Of a DNA stretch of 64,000 nt, positions 31,956 through 44,350 are shown piece by piece (the stretch's first letter is position 1; every line of letters begins with the position of its first letter). The position numbers and the translations under genes are program-made. Origin of the DNA: Ascaphus truei (lineage: Eukaryota > Chordata > Amphibia > Anura > Ascaphidae); contig CM071568.1 of NCBI GenBank assembly GCA_036426205.1, positions 225,596,239 to 225,660,238 on the forward strand, written 5' to 3'. The notes under the pieces are model-generated. The model did no database searches. It was given only the letters and a program-made list of their open reading frames with translations, and was not told where the DNA came from.

Positions 31956-33700
31956 TATATACCATCACGTTGTAAGTTATGGTGGGTGAAAAAGGCAACA
32001 AGAAACCTCCACCGATAGCATATAGCAAATAAAAGATCACTTGTGACACATTCACATGTCTTAGGCAGGTCTGCAACCCTGCCTTTCACCATTATCCCCA
32101 GCATTCAGTGTTTCCACTGCAGCAAGGGATTCTGGGAAATGACATACAAATGAGAACACAATGTGTCAACTTTTGTCTGAAAAACCATTGTTACATAGAG
32201 CCCATATAAGCTAATGCTCGCTGTTAACACAGCTTTAAAGCACAGCATGGGAATCAGATGCAAAGCCAGAGAAACCATTCACAGACATGTTTCAACTTAA
32301 TGGGTATCATCAGTGTGAAGTTGGTTGTACTGCTGGCTTCGCATTTTCAAGACTATATATGTATATGTATGAAAAAAAAAAAAAGAAAGAAAAGCAGCCG
32401 ATCCTAGTGCATTAAAAATGATAAAAAAAATGTAATAATTCCAACGATCACAATTCGAAACTCACAAACATCTGTTTTATTCGAGCGTTTTATGAGATAA
32501 TCTCATGCCCCAACGTGTCGGTGTGACTCCTCTCTGCTCAGACTTCAGCACAGTCTCTCACAAGAACCTGTTCCCTCTCTCGCTCTTCCTGTGAGAGACA
32601 GTGCACTTAGTTTTTCACACATACTGTAGCTTCTACATTTTGGCTTTGTTTTTGTTAAATAAATCATGACACGGTGTAACATGTCATGTGTTGTTGTTCA
32701 TCTGAGGTTGTATTTACCTAATTTTAAGACCTGCGAAGGAACAGATGATTGTTATTATGTCCTGATCTGTAAAACCATAGAATTCAAAGAGTGTGTACTT
32801 TCTTTTTCACACGACTGTATATTTGTTTGGGGTAGTAATCAGCCTAGCTACCCACCCAGTTAGATAGGACATATACAGTATTGTCTAGTTATTCTCCAAA
32901 GTGGAACAGGATTTTCTTTTATCTTTTGCGTTTACATTGTTAAACAAAGAGGCAATAAAGCCTTATATTAATTTCACCCTAAAACGGTCTCCATGTTCAT
33001 ACCTCTGCACACATCTCTTACAACCACACATTCAAACTCTAAAGCATCATCTTTTTAGTGAACAATGCCACAATAAACACATGAAACTCTTTGAGTGCAT
33101 TCCACATTACCCCTGGCTCACCAAGTAACAATAGGGAATCCCGAACTGGGGAAGGATTCTCCAGCTGCTTATCACCCTACCTAATATATTCATTTGTTTC
33201 TTGAAATGTGCTCCCAATTTGTATCATCACACTTTCATCAATAAGTGTGGTAACCGTGTTTACTTGGAAAATTGCTAACCACGTTTTCCAACGTTTGTAC
33301 AAATGTTATCTCATTGCTAAAGTAGTCATTGGTGTGTTACAAACTATGGACACAGATTTAAATACTGATCTACTTATTGTATGCAGTCATTTCCAGTTAG
33401 GGAAAAGTGATGAATCTGCCTTTATTAAATATTCACATTGTCAAGCACCAATTCTAATTGTCAGGGTAATACTCAGTATATATTAGTGTAGAGGGAGAGG
33501 GGGATTGGCCCGGTATTAAAGGGGTTGCACCCCATATGGCCACCCCTGACCTCACCAGGGAGGCAAGGGGTTAACTGGGCTGTGGTCCAGGAATGTGGTT
33601 TTCCCCTTGCTATTACATGAAAATGTGTGTTCCCCTGTTCCAATGTATTATCATCATGCAAGTGTCTGCTCCACACACACACTGGGATCCATCCGGGGGA
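31956..33700. other. No recognisable gene
   Basis: AT-rich sequence with unremarkable open frames. A segment at 32,280-32,345 (acagacatgtttcaacttaa...atcatcagtgtgaag) has the look of an interspersed repeat but no clear motif. Confidence 0.4.
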
Positions 33701-33712
33701 CAAGGGTTAATG

Positions 33713-33830
33713 CAGTGGTTCCCAAACTTTTTTGGTTCAAGGCTCCCCGAGGCAATCAGAATTTTTCAAGGCTCCCCAAGGCGATCAGGATTTTTACATG
33801 GCGCCCAAAGTAAAAACAAAGGTGTATATA
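33713..33830 (+). mobile_element. hAT-like left end
   Basis: Begins CAGTGGTTCCCAAACTTTTT, a common hAT terminus, followed by aaggctccccgaggcaatca, partly repeated as aaggctccccaaggcgatca. The right end was not found. Later insertions or simple repeats may have replaced it. Confidence 0.6.
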
Positions 33831-33857
33831 CATACCTAACAGTTGCAGTGCGCAGTT

Positions 33858-34088
33858 GGTGTCTCTCTCAGACACTCTCACTCTCTCTCACACACTCTCT
33901 CTCTCTCTGACCTCTCTCTCTCTCTCTGACCTCACTCTCTCTCTGACCTCACTCTCTCTCTCTCTCTCTGACCTCACTCTCTCTCTCTCTCTCTCACTCA
34001 CTCTCTCAGACAGACACTCTCACTCTCTCAGACAGACACTCTCACTCTCTCAGACAGACACTCTCTCTCTCACTCTCTCACACTCTCA
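33858..34088. repeat. CT-rich microsatellite/minisatellite
   Basis: Imperfect (CT)n with repeated ctctctgacctcact and ctctcagacagacact units. Open frames here are artefacts. Confidence 0.95.
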
Positions 34089-34134
34089 GGGAGGGAGGAA
34101 AGGCAGGAGATCCGTGCAGGCAGCTCCCTGCACA

Positions 34135-34201
34135 GACACACACACACACACATACAAATAAATACACACATAAATACACACACACACACACACACACACA
34201 A

Positions 34202-34240
<39 letters not shown>

Positions 34241-34274
34241 AATACACACACACACACACACATAAATACACACA
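34135..34274. repeat. CA microsatellite
   Basis: (CA)n interspersed with cataaatacacaca units. Confidence 0.95.
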
Positions 34275-34354
34275 GATACGGGGGGGTGGGGGAGGGTATG
34301 GCAGAACGGCTAAGTCCCTGCACGGGGGAGGTCAGTGCTGCGGGGTGCCTGTGC

Positions 34355-34425
34355 CACGTGGGGGGAGGGCCGGTGTGCTGCGGGGAGGGAGGGCCGGTGT
34401 GCTGCGGGGAGGGAGGGGGGGGGGT
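34355..34425. repeat. GC-rich short tandem repeat
   Basis: gagggccggtgtgctgcggg occurs about twice in tandem within a G-rich stretch. Confidence 0.7.
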
Positions 34426-34747
34426 GTGAGGCTGCAGTGCTGCTGGGAGACATCTGTCTCCCGGTGCTGCTCCACCAGCGTGCGCGCCGGGCCTCCCTCT
34501 CTCAGCGTCGGGCACTCAGCGTCGCTGAGCCGGGCTGAGCCGCGCTGAACAGATGCACAAAGCCCCTGCATCTGTAATCAGCGCGGCTATAGTTCCTCCG
34601 GCCTGGGACATAGTAAGCGCTTAGGTGCTGCTGCTCGCTCTTGCTTGCTGCCGCTCGCTCTACCAGGAGCTTTTTGCTGTCCTGGCAGAGGAGACAGCAA
34701 GCGCGCTTGGGAGGCGGGTATCACTGTGTGTGTTTGCCACTTGGTAG

Positions 34748-34748
<1 letters not shown>

Positions 34749-34838
<90 letters not shown>

Positions 34839-34868
34839 CACACACACATATACACACACACACACACC
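34749..34868. repeat. (GT)n joined to (CA)n, self-complementary microsatellite
   Basis: A run of about 22 GT units is followed at once by a run of CA units. The two halves are inverted complements, so the tract can fold into a hairpin of about 40 bp. Confidence 0.95.
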
Positions 34869-34934
34869 CCTGCAGCTCGTTTTTCATACACACACAGACA
34901 CCCCCTGCAGCCCGTTTTTCACACCATTTTGCAG

Positions 34935-36610
34935 AGTCCCATAGGCCACCATTGGAGCTCCATTCATTTCAATGGCGGATCTAGCTGTTTTGGACCTGTT
35001 TCCCTCGAAGACCAGCAGGTGGCGTCCGAGAGGAGGAGCGACGGTTTCCCATTGTAAGTCAATGGGCCCATTGACTTTAATGGAGATTCCTCGACGGCGA
35101 TCTCCAGGAATAGGTTGGCAGCCGTCCAAACCGCAAAGCGGATACATTATCTGAAAAAGAGCTTTCATCACGATTAGTTCAAGTTCAACGACAAGTGGCG
35201 TGGGAATCTTAGGTTCTAGGGCACCCAGAAATAAAATTCTTTTTGCCCCTAGCTCCTAGGCCTCCCCGCACTTGACCACCACCGGGTCCAAGAATCCAGG
35301 ACCCCCGAAAAGGGTTGTGCTGGCTGGGCGGGTCGCGCCATAGGTTTCAATGGCGGCGGCAGAAGCAGCATGAGAAAACGGCTAAGTCCGAAACCCGGAA
35401 AATCATAAGCCCATATCTCTGGTTCTGGAGGGTCCAGAGGGTCGAGGTTTGGGGCACCTGCAGTCACTGTTCCGGCATGACCGCAGAACCATTCCCGACC
35501 CTCTCTGACCAACCCGACGAAGTATGGACCACCATAAAGGTTCGTGAGTTTTTCCCATAGACTTCAATGTCGGCCGTTTCCCATTGACCGGCTATGGCGG
35601 AGAAGTCCCATAGGCTTCAACGGCGGCGGTGCCCCGTTGTACGTCTATGGCGGCAGACTCCCATAGAGGCCAATGGCGGAGGTTCACCATTGAAAGTCTA
35701 TGGCGGCGGAGCCCGTTGTTTTCAATGGGGAATAAGTGAAAAACTGAGATTTATTCTACAGCGGAGAAATTTGTATTAAAAGAATAAACAGTTTATGTTG
35801 TATTTGTGTATCTCCGGTTCTGTAGGTCGCTGCGGGCTGAAATTTGGCCACTATGGTGAGTCAGTTCCGGCATTAAGAACTAGGCCATTTCGACCCGCTG
35901 GACAAAACCAAACCGGATATTTTAATATGGTTGTATATTCAGAACCATACTGTGTTTCAAAGCGGGGACAAAAGCCCGCGAAGATTCCTGCACACTAAGG
36001 AATGCAAATGGTCAGGGAGGCGACCCAAAGTCTAAGAACCAGGTCCTGATCAAAAGACTCAGCCACTCTAACTGTTTACATGAGGGCGGAGAAGCGTGAA
36101 GCTGGAGTGGTTTGTAGGTGCTATAACTCACACCTACAAACAAAGAATATCCTGCCAGATCCCCCATCTGGCAGACTGCCCGGCGCCCCTGATTTGGGTG
36201 TGGGGCTACAGACATGAGACCCTCAGGGTCCCAGTACGCATGTGCCATCTAGCTGGGGGGCATGGGTTACTAATGTTCCCACGTTTGAGATTGGGTGCAG
36301 TAATTGTTCTCCAATAGTCTGCACTCAATAGTAAGAATAGGGTTGCAAAGATACAGTATATAAACTGTTGTCAACCCTACAGTCTTTGTCTTCTTGATAC
36401 ATCTTGATTGTTACCTGATTGCTGGAGAATTGCTATGTGACTACTTCTTCATTCCAACCCCTAAGTAAGTGTTACCTTCTTGTCTGTTAATTGTACTATA
36501 TTGCTGTGTTCACCTATCTAAGGAATAAATATACTTTATTATATCTAAGCCTCGTTCAGTTCAACCCAGTTATTTGGTGTATATTAGATGTTGTCATTAG
36601 TTACAGTGAT
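34935..36610 (+). mobile_element. Long interspersed repeat, copy A, with LTR-like end
   Basis: Contains repeated short blocks of the ccattgaagtcaatgg and ctatggcggcg kind, and three variants of atctccggttctg. The end resembles an LTR: tatataaactg at about 36,357, aataaatatac near 36,524, then ttcaacccagttatttggtg. An inverted copy lies at 49,236-51,010. No coding domain is visible. It may be the non-coding part of an LTR element or a non-autonomous relative. Confidence 0.6.
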
Positions 36611-36619
36611 TTATATAAG

Positions 36620-38640
36620 TTTTCATTAGCAAAAAATTCCAAGCATTATCTAATTATTGTGGCTGTTTTTTGCTGAGCAGCAGCTCTTGAAAGCCAATTT
36701 TTTTTTTTAAAGCTTATGTACTTCCAGAAAATGCATAGAGGTGAGGAATAAAATTAGAATATGAAGCCAAATGGGTTGGTTCTTTATATTTATTGTTATT
36801 TGCTTTCTACAGACTGTAGCAGTGACAAAACATGGCGTTAGTAATGAGCATACAGAAAATTTCAAATAGACAGGCTAAAGATATATTACAGTCTACTCAG
36901 CCTGTTAATGGAAGATCTGCTATTCTAAGAAGAGCAATAAAAGCCGAGAACTGCATAGAGATTATAATCATATTTTGATATCGGAGAAACAAGTATTTAA
37001 TATGCTATAAAGCTATACTTGCCTTACAAACTAATGGAGTTGAAATCTTCCCAAGCAAGGGGAAGCCAGTTTCACAGCATATTAACTAGAGGTAAATGAG
37101 GGATTCTCTGCATATTTGTTTCGGGATATCATCTTTGTATCTGCAAGGGAGGGAATAGAGCTGGAGCTGGAGGAGTAAATTAGTGTTAAGAACACTGCTT
37201 TTGAGTAAATCCAGTTTGGATCCCAGTGTTAACTCCCCCTGTGACTAGGTCTGGGCAATATACCGGTTTAATAATAATAACATGGTAATAAAAAATGACG
37301 GTAAGGGGATTTATCTAAATTTTTTATTACTGTGGTTTCAGTGTCTGCCCAGTCAATGAATCCTTCCTCCGCCATTATTCATCACTTCCCCACTATCTTC
37401 CTATGGCCCCCCTTCTATTTAAGGCTCCAAAGTAACAGAAGCGATCTCCATCCATAATGTACAAAATAAGAGAACAAAGGGCACCGAGGTAAGTATATAG
37501 CAAGCTTTATAATAGAAAAGGTAAAATACAGACGTCAAATTTAAAAACATAAACTCCATCATACAAAACCCCCCGAGAGTCCCGCGTGTACAATGGTTTC
37601 CAGGAGTGGTCCGTGTATCCACCCTGCCTCCATAACTCGAGCTCAACGGAACCTGGATCAGTACCGTAAACAAAACCTCTCAACTCAATCCCTTGGAATG
37701 CTGCGGGCACCCCCCACAATATTCCTAAGGCCCCCAATCTATATAAGGCTACAAAGTAAAAAACATTTAGACTGTGGACACAGACTGCTATAGCAACATA
37801 GACAGTCACACACACTGACAGTGGCAAACAGACATACAGATTACTATAGTGACACAGACACAGAAACACTGACTGTGGCACACATGCACAATAGTACTAT
37901 TAAATAATAAACTAATTGTAACCCTCCCTCTTAGGGAGTTTACATCAGTGTCTGTGTTATGGCTACTCAGGATGCTTGACAGGGTGCAAGCTTCGTGCAG
38001 GCTGGGTGTTGGTAAACAATGATGGGCACCAAGAATTGTATTCATTCAAACAGCAGATTTATTATCTTTTAGACAGTCTCACATTTAGTATACATAGGTC
38101 ATCTTGTATATTCAATTGATTGTCCTTAGCCCATACTGTTTGCGTGGCTTCCCTAGCTGCCACCATCTTGGCCCGCTATGAAAGTGCTAAGGCTTTATAA
38201 CTATCATGCTACCTATAGAGTCCCTCTGGTCTGCTGCGCTGGTGGTGCTCCATATCCACTGGGCCCCTGATGTGACTGGTACTACCCTCTCTGTGATCAG
38301 CCTCCTCATTTCAGGGTGGCCTGCCACTACGTGGCCTTCTGGGTGAGAGCCAGCGATGGACCTTCCGTTGGGGCTGGTCCAACCATTCCTAGGGGCTGCG
38401 GCTTGTGGAGCCCCCTCTAGGCATAGTCTGTCTGTATACCTTGGGAGTAGTATAAAACCATCTTGTGGGACTCTATATAAACAGGGTGCTTTCCCTAACG
38501 ATAAAACAATAAAAGGGAATCTTTACTCTATAAATGGTCTGGTCACACCTGATCCCGGCTCATTACTCTTGATTTGGGAGCAGGAGCAGTGTTTGTCCGG
38601 ACGCTAGCACTATATAAGAGTCCTTGCATGAGATGTACCT
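36620..38640. other. No recognisable gene
   Basis: Holds a segment with ctgggcaatataccggttta (37,251), which resembles a hAT-type start, and scattered short open frames. Nothing further is supported. Confidence 0.35.
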
Positions 38641-38647
38641 TTACTCG

Positions 38648-38682
38648 TTGACAAACACCCCTTGTTAGGTGCGAAATGCATC
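38648..38682 (+). ncRNA. Hammerhead-like hairpin
   Basis: Plus-strand reading: TTGACAA (expected CTGANGA), stem II CACC...GGTG, intact GAAA, then TGCA and TC at the cleavage position. It is followed about 35 bp later by gccgaataaagtta, which includes AATAAA. The layout is the same as in the other PLE-type tails. Confidence 0.5.
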
Positions 38683-38911
38683 AGAGGTTTTTTCTTGCCT
38701 CTGCACTTGGCAATGGCCGAATAAAGTTATCTTTTTGACCTACTTTTTGTCAAGTCTGGCTGCCTCTCTTTACTACTGTTCTCCGCTCACTCCAATTTTT
38801 GTTTCCTGACTTCATCATTTCTGGATGCACGCTTTTCAGCTCCCTGTGGATTTCATTTGTGAGTACTCTTTCTCCTTGCATTACAATACATGCCTTTGCC
38901 TGCACACTCGC

Positions 38912-39640
38912 CTGAGGCTAAGGCCCCGCTCCCAGAGTCAGCGCACCCGCACTGCAGACAGGCGGTGCGCTGAGATACACAGACCGCGATATGCGGTCTG
39001 TAGGGAGCGGGAGCCGGAGCGGGAGGTGGGCGGGAGTGGGAGGCTTGACAGGGAGGGGGGCGTGGCTTGAGCGGAGGGACCCGCCACTCCCCCCCCCCTC
39101 CCTCCACGGACTCGGGCTGGAGCTGGAGCTGCTGAGGGTAAGTTTAAACACACACACACGCAGGCACTCATTCATACACACACACACACACACACACACA
39201 GGCAGGCAGGCACTCACGCACTCATACACACACGCGCGCACACACACACAGGCAGGCACTCACGCACTCATACACACACACACAGACAGACAGAGGCAGG
39301 CACTCACGCACTCAGGCACATACACACACAGACAGGCACGCACGCACTCAGACACACACACAGACAGGCACTCACCTGCTTTCACTCCACACTCCTCCCC
39401 GCTCCCCAAAGCCTCTCCTCCTCCCGAAGCCTCCCCTCCCCATTGGCTCACAGCCACACCACGTGACGCGTCAACGCTAGGAAACACCATTCTCTTGTGT
39501 CTCCTAGCGGCTGACGCGCCACAGCGTGTAGTCAGCTGTGCCGCCAGGGGGGACCGGGACCGGCTCGCGAGGATTCCCCTGCTGGTGGGGAACTCGCGAC
39601 ATGGCGGCCCGCGCCAACAAGCGCAGCGGGACCGAGGCCT
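38912..39640. mobile_element. Harbinger-like non-autonomous element (tentative)
   Basis: Left taaggccccgctccc and right gggaccgaggccttaa are imperfect inverted ends with TAA/TTA at the borders, as expected for a TWA target. The interior is CpG-rich, with a CA-rich block at 39,145-39,375. No transposase. Confidence 0.4.
39145..39375. repeat. CA-rich microsatellite with cactcacgcactca units
   Basis: (CA)n with embedded ggcaggcactcacgcactca units repeated about four times. Open frames here are artefacts. Confidence 0.9.
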
Positions 39641-40194
39641 TAACTCTGCATTTGTCTATTATCTGAGGAGGGGGCTTATCTGATCTCGGGGATGTCCTAA
39701 TCTGGTGTCCACCCTCTGGGGATTAATGTCCTTATTCCCTGAGTGTGGCTATTCCTGATATATGACATACATGTATAAGCATTTGAACATGTTATATTAC
39801 TCACCACTTCAACATAGGGAAGCTTAGGATAGTTATATCCTTTTTTCTGTATCTAAATGATGAATAATTATATCAGACTTTACTTCAAGGTTTGCTCTGC
39901 TGCACTGATATGTGAGTTGTCATCCACTTTTTCCCAGTCTCTATTTATAGCCTAGCCTGATGTCAGTTTCCATGCAGAAGGGGGCAGGGTTTAATGTCTG
40001 CTCAGTCACTCCAGCACCATGTGATAGGGAAGGGGCGTTACTCTGAGTGAGCCCACACTGTCAACCCCTTAAGGCCATGATATTAGATCAAAAGTCCACA
40101 AAGCCATTGTACAACTGTAGATGGAGGGGTATACAGAACCATACCAGGAGTCAGTGTCAGATTTCACATTAGTCCTGGGCGGCAAAATTTGAGG

Positions 40195-40425
40195 GCATCA
40201 AAAGTTTCCGATGTGACCAACGTGACGTCACAGCATCGCGTTGCCATGGCAATATCAAATGACGTCATGATGTCTTGTTTCAATGGCAACGCATCACCGT
40301 ACGACGTTACGTAGGTGACGTCCGCGGCATGATTTGACGCTGGGATTCAGAAGGAGCAGGGCGGTAGCAAGGACGCAGCAGCAAGGAGGCGGCAGACAGA
40401 GCTAAGTGCCTAGGGGTATCGAATT
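40195..40425. repeat. CpG-rich repeat related to hAT MITE interiors
   Basis: gtgacgtcacagcatcgcgt and following sequence resemble interiors of the hAT MITEs at 26,054, 41,013 and 43,374. I could not define its ends. Confidence 0.5.
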
Positions 40426-40730
40426 TGAAAATCCGCAGCCTGGAGTCATCATACTCCGTTAAAAATGAGTTCATATCTCACCCATTTAAAAAAATAGGTG
40501 CTTTTACCGCAATTTTGTAACAAAAGTCATCAACATTGAGGTAAAATGTTATACCTATACCTATTTAATATATATTTGTACCATTGAGTTATATAATATA
40601 AATTATTACAAATCCTATTGTTGAAAATACATAAACCCCTTCAATGTCTGTGGCTACCAAGGTATACCACAGGCATCAAAGGATTAATATAAAAGTAAAA
40701 CTAAACTACCTACCCCCCTCGGCTACCTAA

Positions 40731-40885
40731 GGCTACGCTTATAGTGCCGGCGACGGCGACGATCAGGCGACAGTCGCTGGAAAATCAAATAGAGATGACT
40801 TCAAGCAATCGCGACCAATCCGTCGCTCCATCGTGTCGCGCTTACTATAAGTAATGCATTTGTCGCCGGCACTATAAGCGCAGCC
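40731..40885. mobile_element. Harbinger-like MITE, copy 1 (TAA duplication)
   Basis: Ends are GGCTACGCTTATAGTGCCGG and CCGGCACTATAAGCGCAGCC. TAA precedes (40,728-40,730) and follows (40,886-40,888). A three-base TWA duplication and GGC ends fit PIF/Harbinger. Related copies lie at 46,135 and 62,889. Confidence 0.85.
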
Positions 40886-41012
40886 TAAGAAGCTAGTAAA
40901 GCATTGGCATGTAATGCTATACTAACTGCTTAGGCAAACATGTCGTTAACCGGGGAGTCTAACCACCCTCCCCAACACCCACCCCTGTAGAGTAATGGCC
41001 AATACCCTATTG

Positions 41013-41362
41013 CAGGGGTGTGCAAACTGGAGGGGGGGATTTTTCTGGGGGGGCGCGGGCGGTTGCAGAGGCCCCACGCTCTTCCCCAAGGCATTTAAAT
41101 CAAATGCCGGGGGATCACGTGAGGCCTCTGCAACAATAAACTTACAATGATTCAGATTCTGTGATGGCAACGCGGCATCAGATGATGCCGCAGGGTCATG
41201 TGACATGACGTCACATGCGTCAAATGACGTTGTGGTTCACGTAATGCGACATCACATGATCCCGCAGCATCATTTGATGCAGCTGCAAGGTAGGAGGGGG
41301 GGACGCGAGCTCCGGGGCAGGCCAGACAGGGGGGCGCAGGAGCAAAAGTTTGCACTCCCCTG
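41013..41362. mobile_element. hAT-type MITE with imperfect 8-bp duplication
   Basis: Ends are CAGGGGTGTGCAAACT and AGTTTGCACTCCCCTG. Flanks ccctattg and ctctatta match at six of eight positions. CpG-rich interior with atgacgtcacatgcgtcaaa. Confidence 0.85.
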
Positions 41363-41499
41363 CTCTATTAGCCAAATGTGCCTATTAGTCTAAAAAAATA
41401 AATGTTGTACAGTATCACCTATTCCATGTTGGTTTAGTTTATCTTGCCTATGTATATAATGGCCATTATATATATATATATATATATTGGCAAGCTAGG

Positions 41500-42050
41500 G
41501 CTAACCCAGCCTGGGGTACATGATACAAAATTGGTGTTAGGCAAGTTAATATCAGGACTTGATGACTGGAATCAAAATTAGTAAATTTGCAGTATTTACT
41601 CATTTTGGTGTTGGACCCGATATTTTTTCCGCCTGCGATTAAAAAAGTGTTATTTTTTGGCGGTACCAAGTGGATGACTTGCCGATAATAAATTTTTGGC
41701 CTAATGAACTTTGATGACTCTACGCCTGTGCGTCAAAAATTAAAGCTAAGCGGCCAACCATTAACCAAAAAGATCGAGGAAACACAGAAATACAAAACAA
41801 GTTATGAAAGTAGTTTGAGGTCGTACAATATTGGACACAGTGGGAGTTGTGTATCAAGCTCCTGGGTAATGCAGCTAGACCAGACTACCAGTAACTCTGT
41901 GGCAAAGGTGGTGCAATTCTGGGCTATTTTGTTTTTACCATACACAACAAAAGAAAATTTAATTGTAAGCCATATCAATTTCTTCTTTGATATATCTGGT
42001 GCAATTTTGTGCCCTATAATTGATTCACGTTTGCCTTGATACACAGACCC
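41500..42050. mobile_element. Probable Harbinger-like MITE (weak ends)
   Basis: ggggtacatgatacaaaatt at 41,513 and ttgatacacagacccct at 42,037 face each other, like the catatgtatcaa ends of the element at 43,322. The plus-strand frame at 41,704-42,039 has no recognisable domain and is probably fortuitous. Confidence 0.4.
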
Positions 42051-42121
42051 CTATATTGTGTTTGGGAAAAAAAATAAGAAAGAAAATGTTGGCTGGGGTG
42101 ATACTGTATGTCAGTCTATGG

Positions 42122-42369
42122 CAGTGGTTTCCAACATTTTTTTCGTTAAGGAACCCTACAATTATATTGTAAAATTCTGCGGAACCCCAACCCTCTCTAA
42201 TAGCCCGCCTGAGATCAGATGAATTGTAAGGAACCCCAGCCCTCTCTAATTGCGCGTCTGAGATCAGATGCATTGTAAATTCTTCTGTATTTGGTACACT
42301 TTTCAAATGACCTGAAAATTGCACAGAATCCTCTAATGATGCCAGGGGAACCCTGGTTGAAAAACACTG
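42122..42369. mobile_element. hAT-type MITE with perfect 8-bp duplication
   Basis: Begins CAGTGGTTTCCAACATTTTT and ends GGTTGAAAAACACTG. The flanks gtctatgg (42,114-42,121) and gtctatgg (42,370-42,377) are identical, which fixes both ends. An internal block (ggaaccccaaccctctctaa) is repeated as ggaaccccagccctctctaa. No ORF. Confidence 0.95.
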
Positions 42370-42632
42370 GTCTATGGGCATATGTATCAAAAGGTGCTAC
42401 TAAAAGTTATGGTGCAAGTGGTGCCATAGTACTTGATGGACAAAAATGATTAGCAAGTGGACAACTTAAATACACTTAACAACAAGAAATAACTTAATCA
42501 CATTAAATAGTGCCAATGATAAGTGATAAAAATTAAAAAATGTGCACACATACATAAGTGAATATAAATTTTTAGGGCAGCTCAAACAACCTTATACAAG
42601 GAACTGTTCTTATGGTTTTTCAGTTACAGTAA

Positions 42633-42796
42633 AGTGCTCACAAGAAATTCTTCCTCCTGGTACAATGATGCGGTAGAAATGATTCTCTACGCGTTTCGCC
42701 TGGGTTGGCGTCTTCTGGAGTGGAGACATCCTCAATGCGTAGAGGATCATTTCTACTGCATCATTGTACCGGGCGGAAGAATTTCTTGTGAGCACT
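42633..42796. repeat. Inverted repeat, arms about 60 bp, hammerhead-like centre
   Basis: Left agtgctcacaagaaattctt pairs with right aagaatttcttgtgagcact. The arms also share tacaatgatgcggtagaaat and ctctacgc. The centre carries a hammerhead-like hairpin on the minus strand. Confidence 0.9.
42688..42719 (-). ncRNA. Hammerhead-like hairpin
   Basis: Minus-strand reading: CCAGAAGA (one or two changes from CTGAAGA), stem II CGCC...GGCG, intact GAAA, then CGCG and TA at the cleavage position. It lies at the middle of the inverted repeat. Confidence 0.5.
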
Positions 42797-43321
42797 CCAG
42801 GGACCGCGTGACGTAACCAGAACTCCGGCGATCGGAAGGGAAACCTTCGCTTGCACAGCTGTGCTACACACCAGGCAAGCATTATAGCATCCTGACCCGA
42901 GAGAACACATTGGTCACAGCACCGAAGTGGAGTGCTTCCTGCTCCCCCTGCATATTGTACAATGTGCATGTTAATGTGCCCAATGTGAGTGCACATTTGA
43001 ATGTTTTTATTGGTATAAAATTGTATTTTACATAATACACCATAGATTGCTCCTTTTCTTTTTTTCTGAGGACCATTACCATTTGTTTGGGTATCATTAT
43101 ATCCACCTACTGATTATTCAAGTTCCCAGAAGTTATTCCCAGCTCCAATCAGAGAGAGAGAGTGTCTCTGATATGTATTATTGAGTTGGGGAAATGTGAG
43201 TTTCCATTTCCCTCTATATCAGCCTACATATCCCCATTTCAGTCTTTACATATTGCACTATATGTGTATCTTTTATTTTTTTAATGTGGACCCGCGCTCC
43301 CCTTCACTGAAGACTTCACTG

Positions 43322-43772
43322 CATATGTATCAAGGCAAAGTCATGCAATTCTGGAAGAAGCATACACCATATGCAGGGGCGGATTGCAGACAGCCATTGG
43401 GCTAGGCCTCCTCCTCTTTCAGCATTGTGACGTCACATGGAGATGCGTTTCCATGACACCGTGTCACCATGTGACGTCGCGGCATCAAATTATGCAGGAG
43501 GAGGGCAACGCTGCAGGAGAACGTCACAGACCTTTACAGAGGCCAACTCTCTCCCCCAGCAATCAGTTTAATTGCTGTGGGGAAGAAAGCAGCACTGTCC
43601 CACCAGGGCAAGCCCGGAGGCCAGATAGGGCAATTCGCCCCCGACTATATGTATCAAATCATAAATCTCCTATTGCTGTCAACAGGATTTTCCTTTGATA
43701 CAGTACATACTGTACGGTATGATGCAGATTGTATACCACAGAATTGCATAGTTTTTGTCTTGATACATATGT
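43322..43772. mobile_element. Harbinger-like MITE interrupted by a hAT MITE
   Basis: Left gcatatgtatcaaggcaaag and catgcaattctgg pair with right cagaattgcatagtttttgt and cttgatacatatg. The interior contains the complete hAT MITE at 43,374-43,643. The cited ends resemble the ggcatatgtatcaa phrase at 42,377. Confidence 0.7.
43374..43643. mobile_element. hAT-type MITE nested in a Harbinger-like MITE
   Basis: Begins CAGGGGCGGATTGC and ends GCAATTCGCCCCCG. Flanking 8-bp accatatg and actatatg match at seven positions. CpG-rich interior with tgtgacgtcgcggcatcaaa. Confidence 0.8.
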
Positions 43773-43779
43773 CCCAAAG

Positions 43780-44345
43780 TGAGTTGTTGTGAGAGATTTA
43801 GTGGTGAATGTGCTGAGATTATATTTAAAAACATTTTGCGCGTCAAAATTTCAGTGCCAAAAAGTAGCACAAACCGTCATGAAATCTGCGTCGTATGTAT
43901 GAAGGCTTCACACATACAGTACATTATAAATATATATATACATTATTAGTGTAATACTGTTAATAATAGTCATACTGTCAAAATAATACATTTGATTAAC
44001 ATATATAATGAAACATATATAATGAAACATCACTTCATTCTGCGCTAACACTATTAACAGCGTTTACGCCAAATTGTATTTGGCGGACAATTCTTTTTCA
44101 GTACACATGTTAACATCTGTATCACTAGCGTAGTCCCTTCCTGTGCACCAGTAAAAAAAAATCCTTTTTGACATTGATGGTGTAGATTAAATAATGGCAG
44201 GTTAGTAAATACGCTTACACAAGCGCAAATGAGATTTTCTTGTGCCAAAAACGCCCTTTCTGACGCTTAGTACATAGGCCCCTTAATGATTGTCTCAGTG
44301 AAGACTTGAACATTAGGGATGGTTACTTGAAACATCCTGAAGTGA
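43780..44345. other. AT-rich stretch with a Harbinger-like right end
   Basis: Ends near 44,282 with tagtacataggccccttaa, which resembles a GGGGCCTATGTACTA terminus next to TTA. The left end is unclear. Confidence 0.4.
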
Positions 44346-44350
44346 TACAC

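Noticed and set aside
41704..42039. 111-codon frame as a possible gene
   Set aside because: It lies in a probable MITE, has no recognisable domain, and an overlapping frame of similar length exists on the other strand.
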